Assembly: GCA_041164265.1 (NCBI GenBank)
Contig: JBEAPR010000136.1
Location: 1-53,280, forward strand
Direction: 5' to 3'
Source of the DNA: CALAZP01 sp041164265
Lineage (GTDB): Bacteria > Bacteroidota > Bacteroidia > Chitinophagales > Saprospiraceae
Length of the DNA stretch: 53,280 nt
The notes beneath the pieces are model-generated. The model saw nothing but the letters and a program-made list of their open reading frames with translations. It made no database searches and was not told where the DNA came from. A program made the position numbers and the translations under genes. Shown piece after piece: positions 27,447 through 35,389 of this stretch. Positions within the stretch are counted from its first letter, which is position 1; every line of letters starts with the position of its first letter.

Positions 27447-28028
27447 TTAATCTAACTTTTTAACCTTAAAAGTTTTTCTGTGGTGTTTTGAAAATCCATA
27501 ATTCAATATAGCTTTTCTATGAGTTGCAGTGGGATACCCCTTATTGGATATCCATTGATATTCTGGATGTTTTAAATCTAAATTAGCCATTAAATCATCT
27601 CGATAAGTCTTGGCCAATATAGATGCCGCAGCGATAGCTTTAAATTTACTATCACCCTTAACAAAACAATGATGCGGAATATGCTGATAGGGTAGAAAGA
27701 AATTCCCATCAACCAAAATTCGATTTGGCTTTCTTTTTAAACCATCCAAAGCAAGGTGCATTGCTTTAATTGAGGCATTTAGAATGTTTATTTGATCAAT
27801 TTCTTCAGGGGAAACTAACCCAATAGCCCAAGCTATTGCCTCTTCAATTATATCTTTTCTAAGAATATTTCTGTCCTTTTCTTTTACTTTTTTTGAATCA
27901 TTTAATAAGGGATGGTCAAAATCAGGTTTTAAAATTACAGCTGCTGCGACAACAGGTCCTGCTAGACATCCTCTTCCAGCTTCATCACAACCAGCCTCCA
28001 AACCATCCTCTTTATAACTACTCAACAT
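27447..28028 (-). CDS. rnhB: Ribonuclease HII
   Basis: 193 residues. Cleaves RNA in RNA-DNA hybrids and removes single ribonucleotides from DNA. The catalytic motif CDEAGRGCLAGPVVAAAV is near residue 14, ILVDGN near 105, and KGDSKFKAIAAASILAKTYRD carries further active-site acids; the GYPTATH motif lies near the end. Divergent from the MMPL gene by 39 bases; its stop is two bases from the hydrolase stop. Confidence 0.96.
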   Translation of the reverse strand: MLSSYKEDGLEAGCDEAGRGCLAGPVVAAAVILKPDFDHPLLNDSKKVKEKDRNILRKDIIEEAIAWAIGLVSPEEIDQINILNASIKAMHLALDGLKRKPNRILVDGNFFLPYQHIPHHCFVKGDSKFKAIAAASILAKTYRDDLMANLDLKHPEYQWISNKGYPTATHRKAILNYGFSKHHRKTFKVKKLD

Positions 28029-28067
28029 TATTGAAATACTTTGGTTATTGGTTGCATAAACGTTTAA

Positions 28068-30335
28068 ATGACACTTAAATATAGAAAAGGAATATTTTAT
28101 CTCTTCGCTCTATTATCGACGATTAGTATTTATTTCCTTTTTAACCTTAAATTTTCTTTCGACTTTGAACAGTTTTTTCCTGAAGGTGACGACGATTTAG
28201 CATTTTTCCAAGAGTTTGTCAAAGACTTCGAAACAGATGATAACTTTTTGTTGATCGCCGTCCACAAAGAAACAGGAATTTTTGACTCGACTTTTCTAAA
28301 TAAATTTCATGAATTCTCCATTCAAACCCGAAATTTGCCTCATGTTATCCAAAGTCGTTCACTGACCCAACTTCGCTACCCAATTAAAACTCCTTTTGCT
28401 GTAACATCTATTCCCGTAATTCATATCAATGATCCTGCAAAATATCCTTCTGACAGTATTAATGTCCTTAATGATCCCCGTTTTGTTTTTAACCTTGTTG
28501 ATCAAAACGGAAAATATTTAGTAGTATACCTGCGCTTAATAGATGGAATTCAGCTAGATCAGGCCAGAACCTTAATGACCGAGCTAAATGAGTTAATCCA
28601 CCCTTTTGAATTTGACCAATACCACTACCTAGGAAGGCCTTATTTTCAACAAGAATTGGTGGATATGCAAAAAAGAGAAATTACCTTCTCTGCTATTGTC
28701 TCTGGAATTTTAGTAACTATTGTAATGTGGTTGATCTATAGACGGCCCATTGGAATTCTAATTTCCTTAGTATCAATAGCTGTAGGCATGCTACTATTTA
28801 TGGGGGTACTTGGAGCTTTAGGTAGGCCACTTAATGCCATGGCTGCTTTATATCCTGTCTTGATGATTATCGTTGGAACTTCTGATGTCATCCATATTAT
28901 GTCCAAATATATTGCTGAATTGCGGAAAGGTAAGACCAAAGAAGTTGCTATTCAAACCACTACCAAAGAAATTGGGCTGGCCACCTTACTGACTTCAACA
29001 ACCACTGCTATTGGATTTGCCTCTTTACTGACTGCAAGAATAGCACCTGTAAGAGATTTCGGTATCAACGCAGCTATAGGAGTAGTGGTAGCTTATATCA
29101 CTGTGATATTTTTCACTACTGCCTGGTTGTCTTTTTACGAGGAAAAAGATATCGTTAAAACCACCTCTAGAAACTTGTTCTGGGAAAATTGGCTTACTAA
29201 ATTCAATGATTTTACTGCTCGCAACCCCAAAGCCATTTTATTAGGCTCGGTAATCGCTATCTTAATTTGTAGCATTGGTATCTTTCTAATTAGCACCAAT
29301 TACAACATCATTAATAATTTCCCGAAGGGGAAAAAAATTACCCAAGACTTTCTAATTTTTGAAGAAAACCTTACCAGCTTTAGACCTTTTGAAGTAGCTG
29401 TATCCACTAAAGAGCCATTTAACACTTCGGATTATGAAGTACTCTCAGAAATAAACAAAGTCGAAAATAAATTAGGAGAATTTGAAGAAATCCAAGCGGT
29501 CAATTCTATTACAACGGTGTACAAAAGTATTAATCGAATGTATCATGGCAATCAGCCTAACTACTATACCTTCCCAGATGACATTAACAATTTTGAAAAA
29601 TATCAAAAAGTAGCCAACCAATTTCCTTACCAAGAAACCAAGGTGCTGGTAAACCAAGATGGCAATAAGGCAAGAATAAGTGCCCGGATTAAGGATATTG
29701 GAGCAGACGAAATTAAAACCATATCGGATTCCATTCAGGTCTGGATTAATACCCACACCAATCCTAATGTGGCGAGTTTTAGGCAAACTGGTACAGGTCT
29801 GATAATTGATAAAAACTCGGAATATGTTCGCCAAAACCTAATAGAAGGGCTAGGATTAGCGGTATTAATCGTAGGGATACTAATGGCTATACTTTTTAAA
29901 AACTGGAAAATGTTACTCATTTCTCTAGTTCCTAACCTATTTCCTCTTCTGATTGCCGGTGCCTTACTTGGTTACCTTGGAATTGACCTGGAAGCTGGAG
30001 TATCAATCGTTTTCGCCGTTATTTTTGGCATTGCAGTAGATGATACCATCCACTTTTTAAGTAAATACAAATTAGCACTTCAGAATAACCTAAGTACCGA
30101 AGAAGCTCTGGCAGTCACTTTTATCGAAACAGGCAAAGCTATATGCCTTACCTCCATTATTCTTTTCTTCGGCTTTCTTATTATGCTGTTCTCCATTCAC
30201 CCTCCCAGTGTAACTATAGGCCTACTAATCAGTATTACTTTGCTCAGTGCTTTGTTTAGTGATTTACTGCTAATTCCAGTAATGATTAGATGGCTAATTC
30301 CTCAAAAATCTCATCCAACTCCTCAAAAGATTTAA
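28068..30335 (+). CDS. RND/MMPL-family exporter with sterol-sensing-like domains
   Basis: 755 residues, two repeats each of one membrane segment, a periplasmic loop and five more segments. GTSDVIHIMSKY in the first half and GIAVDDTIHFLSKYK in the second are the paired membrane Asp motifs of MMPL exporters, which use proton flow. The loop sizes fit the single-chain "predicted exporters of the RND superfamily" rather than tripartite AcrB. Substrate unknown; lipids or hopanoids are typical for the group. The 3' end overlaps the convergent TrpF-like gene by 50 bases. Confidence 0.88.
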   Translation: MTLKYRKGIFYLFALLSTISIYFLFNLKFSFDFEQFFPEGDDDLAFFQEFVKDFETDDNFLLIAVHKETGIFDSTFLNKFHEFSIQTRNLPHVIQSRSLTQLRYPIKTPFAVTSIPVIHINDPAKYPSDSINVLNDPRFVFNLVDQNGKYLVVYLRLIDGIQLDQARTLMTELNELIHPFEFDQYHYLGRPYFQQELVDMQKREITFSAIVSGILVTIVMWLIYRRPIGILISLVSIAVGMLLFMGVLGALGRPLNAMAALYPVLMIIVGTSDVIHIMSKYIAELRKGKTKEVAIQTTTKEIGLATLLTSTTTAIGFASLLTARIAPVRDFGINAAIGVVVAYITVIFFTTAWLSFYEEKDIVKTTSRNLFWENWLTKFNDFTARNPKAILLGSVIAILICSIGIFLISTNYNIINNFPKGKKITQDFLIFEENLTSFRPFEVAVSTKEPFNTSDYEVLSEINKVENKLGEFEEIQAVNSITTVYKSINRMYHGNQPNYYTFPDDINNFEKYQKVANQFPYQETKVLVNQDGNKARISARIKDIGADEIKTISDSIQVWINTHTNPNVASFRQTGTGLIIDKNSEYVRQNLIEGLGLAVLIVGILMAILFKNWKMLLISLVPNLFPLLIAGALLGYLGIDLEAGVSIVFAVIFGIAVDDTIHFLSKYKLALQNNLSTEEALAVTFIETGKAICLTSIILFFGFLIMLFSIHPPSVTIGLLISITLLSALFSDLLLIPVMIRWLIPQKSHPTPQKI

Positions 30336-30912
30336 ATCCTATTTTTTCCTCATTGCTTCCCCTCAATGATAGTCCATAGGAGGAGACTTCTTGAAAGAAC
30401 TTCGGTAATAATTCAGACGGGGCGTTCCACTCATATAAAATAGGATAATTCACACTTAGCGCCTTTAATTCTCGATGGTTTATATTCTCTTGATTCACTT
30501 CTATCAAAAAACAATCCGCAATGGATTCAAATTCTTTAAACTGATTAATCAGTATTTGAGGATCTGTAAAGATTGGGGAAGTTATTTGAACAATAATAAA
30601 AAGCCCTTTCGGAAGCTGAATAATATCCCCTTCGGGAAAAGAATTATCAATTTGAATGCCATCTAAGCCCACTTCGTTAACCCAGTAAAGAATCTCCGGA
30701 ACCCCTTGATTTTTAAACTCTCCAATCAAATCAACACCATCAATCCATTCCCTAATTGCCATTACTCTTTGAATATCTTGTTCTAAACTGCCTTGTACAA
30801 CAGTATCAAAACCCATCCATTTAACTCCCTGTGCAGCAAAATATCGAGCATCCGTTAAATGAGTTATTCCAGAGGCCTTAACACCAATAAAATCACTTTT
30901 GTATTTTGACAT
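30286..30912 (-). CDS. Degenerate TrpF-like (phosphoribosylanthranilate isomerase fold) protein
   Basis: 208 residues. The start VKASGITHLTDARYFAAQGVKWMGF matches the opening of TrpF (KICGIT..EDA....GAD..GF), and the (beta/alpha)8 pattern continues to FKSFEELDEIFEEL. The catalytic Cys of KICG is Ser14 and the phosphate-binding GGTG loop is missing; the usual catalytic Asp strand reads LIEVNQ. So it is unlikely to isomerise phosphoribosylanthranilate and may bind a ligand or another substrate. No trp biosynthesis genes flank it. The 50-base convergent overlap with the MMPL gene is long, but the C-terminal helix fits the family. Fold call moderate, function unknown. Confidence 0.72.
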   Translation of the reverse strand: MSKYKSDFIGVKASGITHLTDARYFAAQGVKWMGFDTVVQGSLEQDIQRVMAIREWIDGVDLIGEFKNQGVPEILYWVNEVGLDGIQIDNSFPEGDIIQLPKGLFIIVQITSPIFTDPQILINQFKEFESIADCFLIEVNQENINHRELKALSVNYPILYEWNAPSELLPKFFQEVSSYGLSLRGSNEEKIGFKSFEELDEIFEELAI

Positions 30913-30929
30913 GGGTTGTGCTATTTTTG
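30898..30929 (+). promoter_or_regulatory. Promoter of the DUF2147 gene
   Basis: TTTG (30898-30901), 20 bases, then TATTTTTG (30922-30929): an exact match to the Bacteroidota consensus. Transcription would begin near 30936, leaving about 14 bases before the ATG at 30950. The -33 box lies within the first codons of the divergent TrpF-like gene. Confidence 0.65.
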
Positions 30930-30949
30930 AAAAACTAAAACTATAAAAA

Positions 30950-31378
30950 ATGCAGCGCTATTTAACAGTTTTGATTTTCCAATTGTGCATTACTTGGATA
31001 TATGGACAACATTCCCCACTAGGAATATGGAAAACAATAGACGATGAAACTGGAGAAGCAAAATCCTACGTTGAAATATACCAAGAAGGGTCCGTATTCA
31101 ATGGAAGAGTCGTCGAACTTTTACTAAATGACGATGATCTTATTTGCGACCTATGTTCCGGTAAGAGAAAAAATAAGCCCGTACTAGGTATGAATGTCAT
31201 TGAGGGGCTAAAAAGCTATAAAGACTATTGGAAAGATGGAACTATTGTCGATCCCAAAAATGGAAACGAATATGGGTGCTCTGTTTGGTACGAATCCAAT
31301 GATTTAGCGATACTTAAAGTAAGGGGCAAACACTGGACTGGGTTATATAGAACTCAAACTTGGTACAGGGTAGAATAA
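30950..31378 (+). CDS. Exported DUF2147 protein
   Basis: 142 residues with a cleavable signal peptide ending near WIYGQ. The mature part starts SPLGIWKTIDDETGEAKSYVEIY and contains CDLCSGKRKNKPVLGMNVI and the late IVDPKNGNEYGC, the pattern of DUF2147, a small periplasmic lipocalin-like fold found in many Bacteroidota and Proteobacteria. Function unproven. Single gene with its own promoter; an inverted repeat follows before the next small gene. Confidence 0.88.
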   Translation: MQRYLTVLIFQLCITWIYGQHSPLGIWKTIDDETGEAKSYVEIYQEGSVFNGRVVELLLNDDDLICDLCSGKRKNKPVLGMNVIEGLKSYKDYWKDGTIVDPKNGNEYGCSVWYESNDLAILKVRGKHWTGLYRTQTWYRVE

Positions 31379-31432
31379 AATTATTATTCGGTAGGAATAT
31401 TAAAAGATGCGGACAATAAAAAGAAACTAAAA

Positions 31433-31462
31433 CTGTTAATAAAAAGTATCAGTAATTAACAG
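31433..31462. promoter_or_regulatory. Inverted repeat with 14-base spacer before the small gene
   Basis: CTGTTAAT (31433-31440) and ATTAACAG (31455-31462) are exact reverse complements with 14 bases between, ending 13 bases before the ATG at 31476. An A-run follows. As a terminator for the DUF2147 gene it lacks a T-tract. The arms share TGTTwAA/TTwAACA and the spacer length with the repeat before the ECF sigma gene. Confidence 0.45.
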
Positions 31463-31475
31463 CAAAAAAAATTCT

Positions 31476-31685
31476 ATGACGCAAACTTTTACCCTAAATG
31501 ATTTAATTCTTGGTCTTTACAATGAACTAGACCAAAATAGTTTGGAAAAAAATATTAAGGAGGATCCTCAATTATTAACAGAACTAAAAATTTTAAAAGA
31601 AAGTAAAACATTTTTGCCTAAAGTCCTTTTCAAACCCAAAAAGGCAACTACACAAAAAATCTTACATGCTTCTAAATTCCACTAG
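31476..31685 (+). CDS. Small acidic protein, anti-sigma-like N-terminal pattern
   Basis: 69 residues. The start FTLNDLILGLYNELDQNS followed by a Glu/Asp-Leu-rich helix (EDPQLLTELKILKES) and a Lys-rich tail resembles small Bacteroidota proteins of the zinc-finger-less anti-sigma type (short helical bundle, no membrane segment). No cysteines, so no zinc-binding anti-sigma motif. It lies alone between DUF2147 and recA. The real target is unknown; the shared upstream repeat with the ECF sigma gene hints at a connection. Confidence 0.65.
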   Translation: MTQTFTLNDLILGLYNELDQNSLEKNIKEDPQLLTELKILKESKTFLPKVLFKPKKATTQKILHASKFH

Positions 31686-31688
31686 AGT

Positions 31689-31720
31689 CTTGCTTTATTA
31701 AAACAATTTATTTATTTTTG
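31689..31720 (+). promoter_or_regulatory. recA promoter
   Basis: CTTG (31689-31692), a 20-base spacer and TATTTTTG (31713-31720) give the Bacteroidota promoter pattern, with the same CTTG as the two tRNA promoters. It begins four bases after the stop of the small gene, so recA is transcribed on its own. Start point expected near 31727, about 37 bases before the ATG. Confidence 0.62.
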
Positions 31721-31730
31721 AAGTCTAATC

Positions 31731-31742
31731 AAACATTTGTTT
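31731..31742. promoter_or_regulatory. Palindrome in the recA leader
   Basis: AAACATTTGTTT: arms AAACA/TGTTT around two central T bases, lying about five to sixteen bases after the expected start point. The position suits a repressor operator (for example a LexA-type damage response), but the sequence does not match a LexA box I can name. Short and AT-rich, so weak. Confidence 0.3.
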
Positions 31743-31763
31743 TAAAAACCAAAATCAATTTCA

Positions 31764-32831
31764 ATGACACAGCAAGAAAAAGAAGGTAAGCTTAAAAGCT
31801 TACAGCTTACCATGGATAGGCTGGAGAAAGCTTACGGCAAAGGAATAATAATGCGTTTAGGTGATGAGCAAATAGTAGAGGCTGAAGTCATCCCAACAGG
31901 TTCTTTAAGTTTGGATTTAGCTCTTGGCGTAAATGGTTTTCCCAAAGGAAGAGTAATTGAAATTTATGGCCCAGAGTCCTCTGGTAAAACTACCTTAGCC
32001 ATACATGCCATTGCTGAATGCCAAAAATCAGGTGGGATTGCAGCATTTATTGATGCAGAACACGCTTTCGATAGAGTATACGCTAAAGGCTTGGGGGTCG
32101 ATACCGAAAACCTTTTGATATCTCAACCTGACAATGGAGAACAGGCTTTAGAGATTGCTGAAAATTTAATCCGCTCTGGAGCAATTGATATTTTAGTGGT
32201 GGACTCTGTTGCTGCCCTAGTTCCCAAAAGCGAAATCGAAGGCGAGATGGGAGATTCCAAAATGGGACTACAAGCCAGATTAATGTCTCAAGCCATGAGG
32301 AAATTAACTGGAACCATCGGCCGAACAGGATGTTGCTGTATTTTCATCAATCAGCTCAGAGAGAAAATTGGAGTCATGTTTGGTAACCCAGAAACTACTA
32401 CTGGGGGAAATGCGCTAAAATTTTACGCTTCTATGCGTTTGGATATTAGAAAAAATGGTTCTGGGATTAAAGACAAAGAAGGAAATATCATGGGCAACCA
32501 TGTTAAAGTAAAAGTTGTAAAAAATAAACTGGCCCCGCCTTTTAGAGTTGCTGAATTTGATATCATGTTTGGAGAGGGTATCTCTAAAACTGGAGAAATT
32601 GTAGATATCGGATCAGATTTGGATATCCTTCAAAAAAGTGGTGCGTGGTACAGCTACGAAGGAACAAAAATTGCACAAGGAAGAGAAGCAGCAAAACAAT
32701 TTTTGCATGACAACCCAGAAGTAGCTAAAGAAATTGAGCAAAAAATCAAAGATAAAATTAAAGGCACCCCTATTGAAAGTAAGGATAAACCTAGAAAGCA
32801 AAAAAATGAACCAGAGTCGGCGGAGGATTAA
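31764..32831 (+). CDS. recA: Recombinase RecA
   Basis: 355 residues. Forms filaments on single-stranded DNA, carries out strand exchange and triggers LexA cleavage. Walker A GPESSGKT is near residue 70; the DNA-binding loop and ALKFYASMRLDIR segment are typical, and the Lys/Glu-rich tail (KPRKQKNEPESAED) is the usual acidic regulator. Full length with no insertion. Own promoter upstream; convergent with prfA by a TTAA overlap. Confidence 0.98.
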   Translation: MTQQEKEGKLKSLQLTMDRLEKAYGKGIIMRLGDEQIVEAEVIPTGSLSLDLALGVNGFPKGRVIEIYGPESSGKTTLAIHAIAECQKSGGIAAFIDAEHAFDRVYAKGLGVDTENLLISQPDNGEQALEIAENLIRSGAIDILVVDSVAALVPKSEIEGEMGDSKMGLQARLMSQAMRKLTGTIGRTGCCCIFINQLREKIGVMFGNPETTTGGNALKFYASMRLDIRKNGSGIKDKEGNIMGNHVKVKVVKNKLAPPFRVAEFDIMFGEGISKTGEIVDIGSDLDILQKSGAWYSYEGTKIAQGREAAKQFLHDNPEVAKEIEQKIKDKIKGTPIESKDKPRKQKNEPESAED

Positions 32832-33892
32832 TTCCCCGCTTTCATTTTTTCTGAGTTTTCAGCCACCCTTAAGGCTTCTATAACTTCATCCAAAGATCCT
32901 TCAATAATTTTGTCAAGATTATATAAGGTTAAGTTTATTCGGTGGTCTGTTACCCGATTTTGCGGGTAATTATACGTTCTTATTTTATCTGAGCGGTCTC
33001 CCGAACCAACCAGAGATCGCCTTATTGCTGCTTGTTCAGAATCATGTTGTGTTTTCTGATGATCAAATATTTTTTGATATAACCTCTGAAGAGCAATTTC
33101 ACGGTTTTTTATTTGGCTTCGACCATCTTGACTCTCTGCCACAATTCCTGAAGGGATATGAGTAAACCGAACACCAGATTCCGTTTTATTAACATGTTGC
33201 CCTCCCGCACCACTAGATCTAAAGGTATCTATTTTTAAATCTGCTTTATTAATATCAACGTCTTCCATTTCTAATTTAGGCATTACTACAACTGTTGCAG
33301 CCGAGGTATGAACCCTACCCTGTGATTCTGTTTTAGGTACCCTTTGAACCCTGTGAGCTCCAGATTCAAATTTAAGAACCCCATAAACATCATCACCATT
33401 AACTTCTAACACGATCTTACTATACCCACCAACTGTGCCCTCATTAACAGAAATTACCTCTGTTTTAAATCCCTTTTCTTCAAAAAACTTAGTATACATC
33501 CTATACAAATCTCCAGCAAAAATTGCTGCCTCATCCCCACCTGTGCCTGCTCTAATTTCAAAAATCACATCCTTGCTGTCCTCCGGATCTTTAGGAATCA
33601 ACATAATTTTTATTTCCTCCTCCATCTTTTCTTTTTGAGGAAGTAAATCTTCTAACTCTGCTTCCGCCATTTCCTTCAAATCTGCATCTCTATCCCCAAG
33701 CATTTCTTTAGCTGTACTAATATTACCCAATAATTCTTTATATTTTTTATACACTAAAACCAAGTCTTGTAAATCTTTATACTCCTTATTGACCTTTCTG
33801 AACTTGTCCATATCCGCCAATAACTCCGGGTCTGACAGTTTTTCTTCCAAATAATGGAATCTTTCATGTATGGCTTCTAACTTATCAAGCAT
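32828..33892 (-). CDS. prfA: Peptide chain release factor 1
   Basis: 354 residues. Hydrolyses peptidyl-tRNA at UAA and UAG. GGQ is at residues 230-232 in GAGGQHVNKTESGVR. The anticodon-like tripeptide is P186-K-T188 (RVPKTESQGR), where E. coli RF1 has PAT; first and third positions are kept, so RF1 is chosen rather than RF2 (SPF). A TATTTTTG at 33921-33928 on the minus strand could be its -7 box but no -33 box fits. 218 bases separate it from the divergent tsaB. Confidence 0.95.
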   Translation of the reverse strand: MLDKLEAIHERFHYLEEKLSDPELLADMDKFRKVNKEYKDLQDLVLVYKKYKELLGNISTAKEMLGDRDADLKEMAEAELEDLLPQKEKMEEEIKIMLIPKDPEDSKDVIFEIRAGTGGDEAAIFAGDLYRMYTKFFEEKGFKTEVISVNEGTVGGYSKIVLEVNGDDVYGVLKFESGAHRVQRVPKTESQGRVHTSAATVVVMPKLEMEDVDINKADLKIDTFRSSGAGGQHVNKTESGVRFTHIPSGIVAESQDGRSQIKNREIALQRLYQKIFDHQKTQHDSEQAAIRRSLVGSGDRSDKIRTYNYPQNRVTDHRINLTLYNLDKIIEGSLDEVIEALRVAENSEKMKAGN

Positions 33893-34065
33893 AATTGAAA
33901 TCCCTTTTCTGTTTGAACGGCAAAAATAACCAAATGAGTGCTATTTATTTTTTTAAGTTATCCAAGAGCGAAAATTCAAACAGATTGGAAAAAATAATAT
34001 GTTAAAAAATATTCTAAATTAAAAATTGATATTATAAATAATTATTATATTGCACTCGTGTTATG

Positions 34066-34085
34066 GATTTGATTTATATCAAATC
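34066..34085. promoter_or_regulatory. Perfect CRP/FNR-type box upstream of tsaB
   Basis: GATTTGAT-TTAT-ATCAAATC: 8-bp arms around four bases. The inner TTGATTTATATCAA (34069-34082) is an exact match to the FNR consensus TTGAT-N4-ATCAA. Its centre is 35 bases before the tsaB ATG and about 180 before the prfA start. No such regulator gene is in the window. At this distance from the ATG it may repress, or be a leader hairpin. Confidence 0.5.
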
Positions 34086-34110
34086 TTGAGCATAGAGCTA
34101 TCTACAAAAC

Positions 34111-34797
34111 ATGAAATCTATAATCCTTAACATCGAGACATCGACGGAGGTTTGCTCTGTTTGTTTGTCCTCCCAAAAACTTATCCTATCTGAACGTAGT
34201 GTTCCTGACACCTACGCCCATTCCTCTATTTTAACTGGTTTAATCAAAGAACTTTTTAAAGAGTCTAATTTAAAAGTCTCCGATTTAGAAGCCATAGCAG
34301 TTAGTAAAGGTCCAGGATCCTATACAGGGTTGCGGGTGGGAGCCTCTCTTGCCAAAGGTATATGCTACGCAATAAACTGTCCCTTAATAGAAATTAACAC
34401 CCTACATGCAATAGCCTTTTCAGCCTATCAGCAATTAGAAACTAATGGACTCTACATTCCTATGATAGATGCAAGAAGAAATGAAGTGTACCTATCAATT
34501 TATAAAAATAATAAAGAGCTAAAAGGTCCTATGGCCTTAATTCTCAATAAAGATTTTTTCGAAAAACTAATAAAGGAAAATCTGCCAATTATAATATCGG
34601 GTAATGGGGCAGACAAAGCTTGGGAGATGTTGCACAGTGATTTGGAATTAATTCATTACCCAGCTAGGTGTAGTGCAGTCATGTTAGCACCTCTAGCTTT
34701 TGAAGCACTGCAAAAAAACGACTTCACCAATATCGCTCAATTTTCACCTTTTTATCTCAAACCACCCAATATTACTTATGCAAAGAACAAAATTTAA
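34111..34797 (+). CDS. tsaB: tRNA t6A37 biosynthesis protein TsaB
   Basis: 228 residues, ASKHA fold. TsaB scaffolds TsaD and TsaE in making N6-threonylcarbamoyl-adenosine in ANN-decoding tRNAs. The N-terminus ILNIETSTEVCSVCL and GPGSYTGLRVGASLAKG near residue 68 are the family signatures; MIDARRNEVY follows. It lacks the TsaD metal histidines, as expected. Downstream are two ArsR genes; a GGGC/GCCC hairpin after the stop has no T-tract. Confidence 0.94.
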   Translation: MKSIILNIETSTEVCSVCLSSQKLILSERSVPDTYAHSSILTGLIKELFKESNLKVSDLEAIAVSKGPGSYTGLRVGASLAKGICYAINCPLIEINTLHAIAFSAYQQLETNGLYIPMIDARRNEVYLSIYKNNKELKGPMALILNKDFFEKLIKENLPIIISGNGADKAWEMLHSDLELIHYPARCSAVMLAPLAFEALQKNDFTNIAQFSPFYLKPPNITYAKNKI

Positions 34798-34881
34798 ACC
34801 ATAAAAAAGTGGGCTAACGCCCCAAATACCTAGTAGGACGATCGATTTGTCAAATGGCAAATCATATTACAAGATTTTTTG

Positions 34882-34892
34882 GTACGATATTT
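34882..34892. promoter_or_regulatory. 11-base element, first copy (before ArsR gene 1)
   Basis: GGTACGATATT lies 55 bases before the first ArsR start. Its exact reverse complement occurs at 35318-35328, before the second ArsR gene. Two exact 11-base matches in two gaps of 150 and 103 bases are unlikely by chance. A shared operator half-site for these autoregulatory-type proteins is the natural reading. Confidence 0.45.
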
Positions 34893-34947
34893 GGAAAGGC
34901 TATCTACGAATCCAAATTACTAACATTTTAAAGAGCGAACGAGTAAA

Positions 34948-35286
34948 ATGAGAAAACAAAAAAGTGAAGTCATAACCCTCAAGAGAGGAGATGATGATAT
35001 CAGACTAGACTATGCAGACCTTAGAAAAGCCGTCTTGGTATTAAGGGCAGTTAACCACAAATTAAGAGCAAGAATTATTGATTTGTTGGAAGAATTCGGA
35101 AGTATGACAGTTACTGATATCTATATCAAACTTCGCCTGGAACAATCCGTGGCATCACAACACTTAGCCATCTTAAGAAGAGCTGGCGTAGTAGATACTG
35201 ATCGCCAAGGAAAGTTCATTCACTACTCACTTGACAAAGACCGATTAGCACAAATTTCACGGCTGGCTGAAGAACTGGCTATGTAA
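34948..35286 (+). CDS. ArsR-family transcriptional regulator 1
   Basis: 112 residues, one winged helix-turn-helix domain: NHKLRARIIDLLEEF, then the recognition helix region LEQSVASQHLAILRRAGVVD and the wing GKFIHYSL. The metal-binding ELCVCDL motif of ArsR/SmtB is absent, and there are no cysteines, so it is not a thiol-based metal sensor of the classical kind. Its C-terminus differs from regulator 2 but both share LEQS..SQHL.ILR.AG. Likely autoregulated through the shared 11-base element. Ligand unknown. Confidence 0.88.
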   Translation: MRKQKSEVITLKRGDDDIRLDYADLRKAVLVLRAVNHKLRARIIDLLEEFGSMTVTDIYIKLRLEQSVASQHLAILRRAGVVDTDRQGKFIHYSLDKDRLAQISRLAEELAM

Positions 35287-35317
35287 AAACCGATTTAATT
35301 TTTGTTTGATTTTTATG

Positions 35318-35328
35318 AATATCGTACC
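35318..35328. promoter_or_regulatory. 11-base element, second copy (before ArsR gene 2)
   Basis: AATATCGTACC, the reverse complement of 34882-34892, in the 103-base gap between the two ArsR genes, 61 bases before the second start. Nearer the gene, AACATT-TTT-AATGTT (35350-35364) forms a further perfect palindrome that could be an operator. Confidence 0.45.
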
Positions 35329-35389
35329 GTAAAGCCTCCCAAAATCAACAACATTTTTAATGTTAAAAACTTTTGAAAACTAGACAGCT

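Noticed and set aside
34811..34822. GGGC/GCCC hairpin after tsaB as a terminator
   Set aside because: Only four base pairs and no T-run follows.
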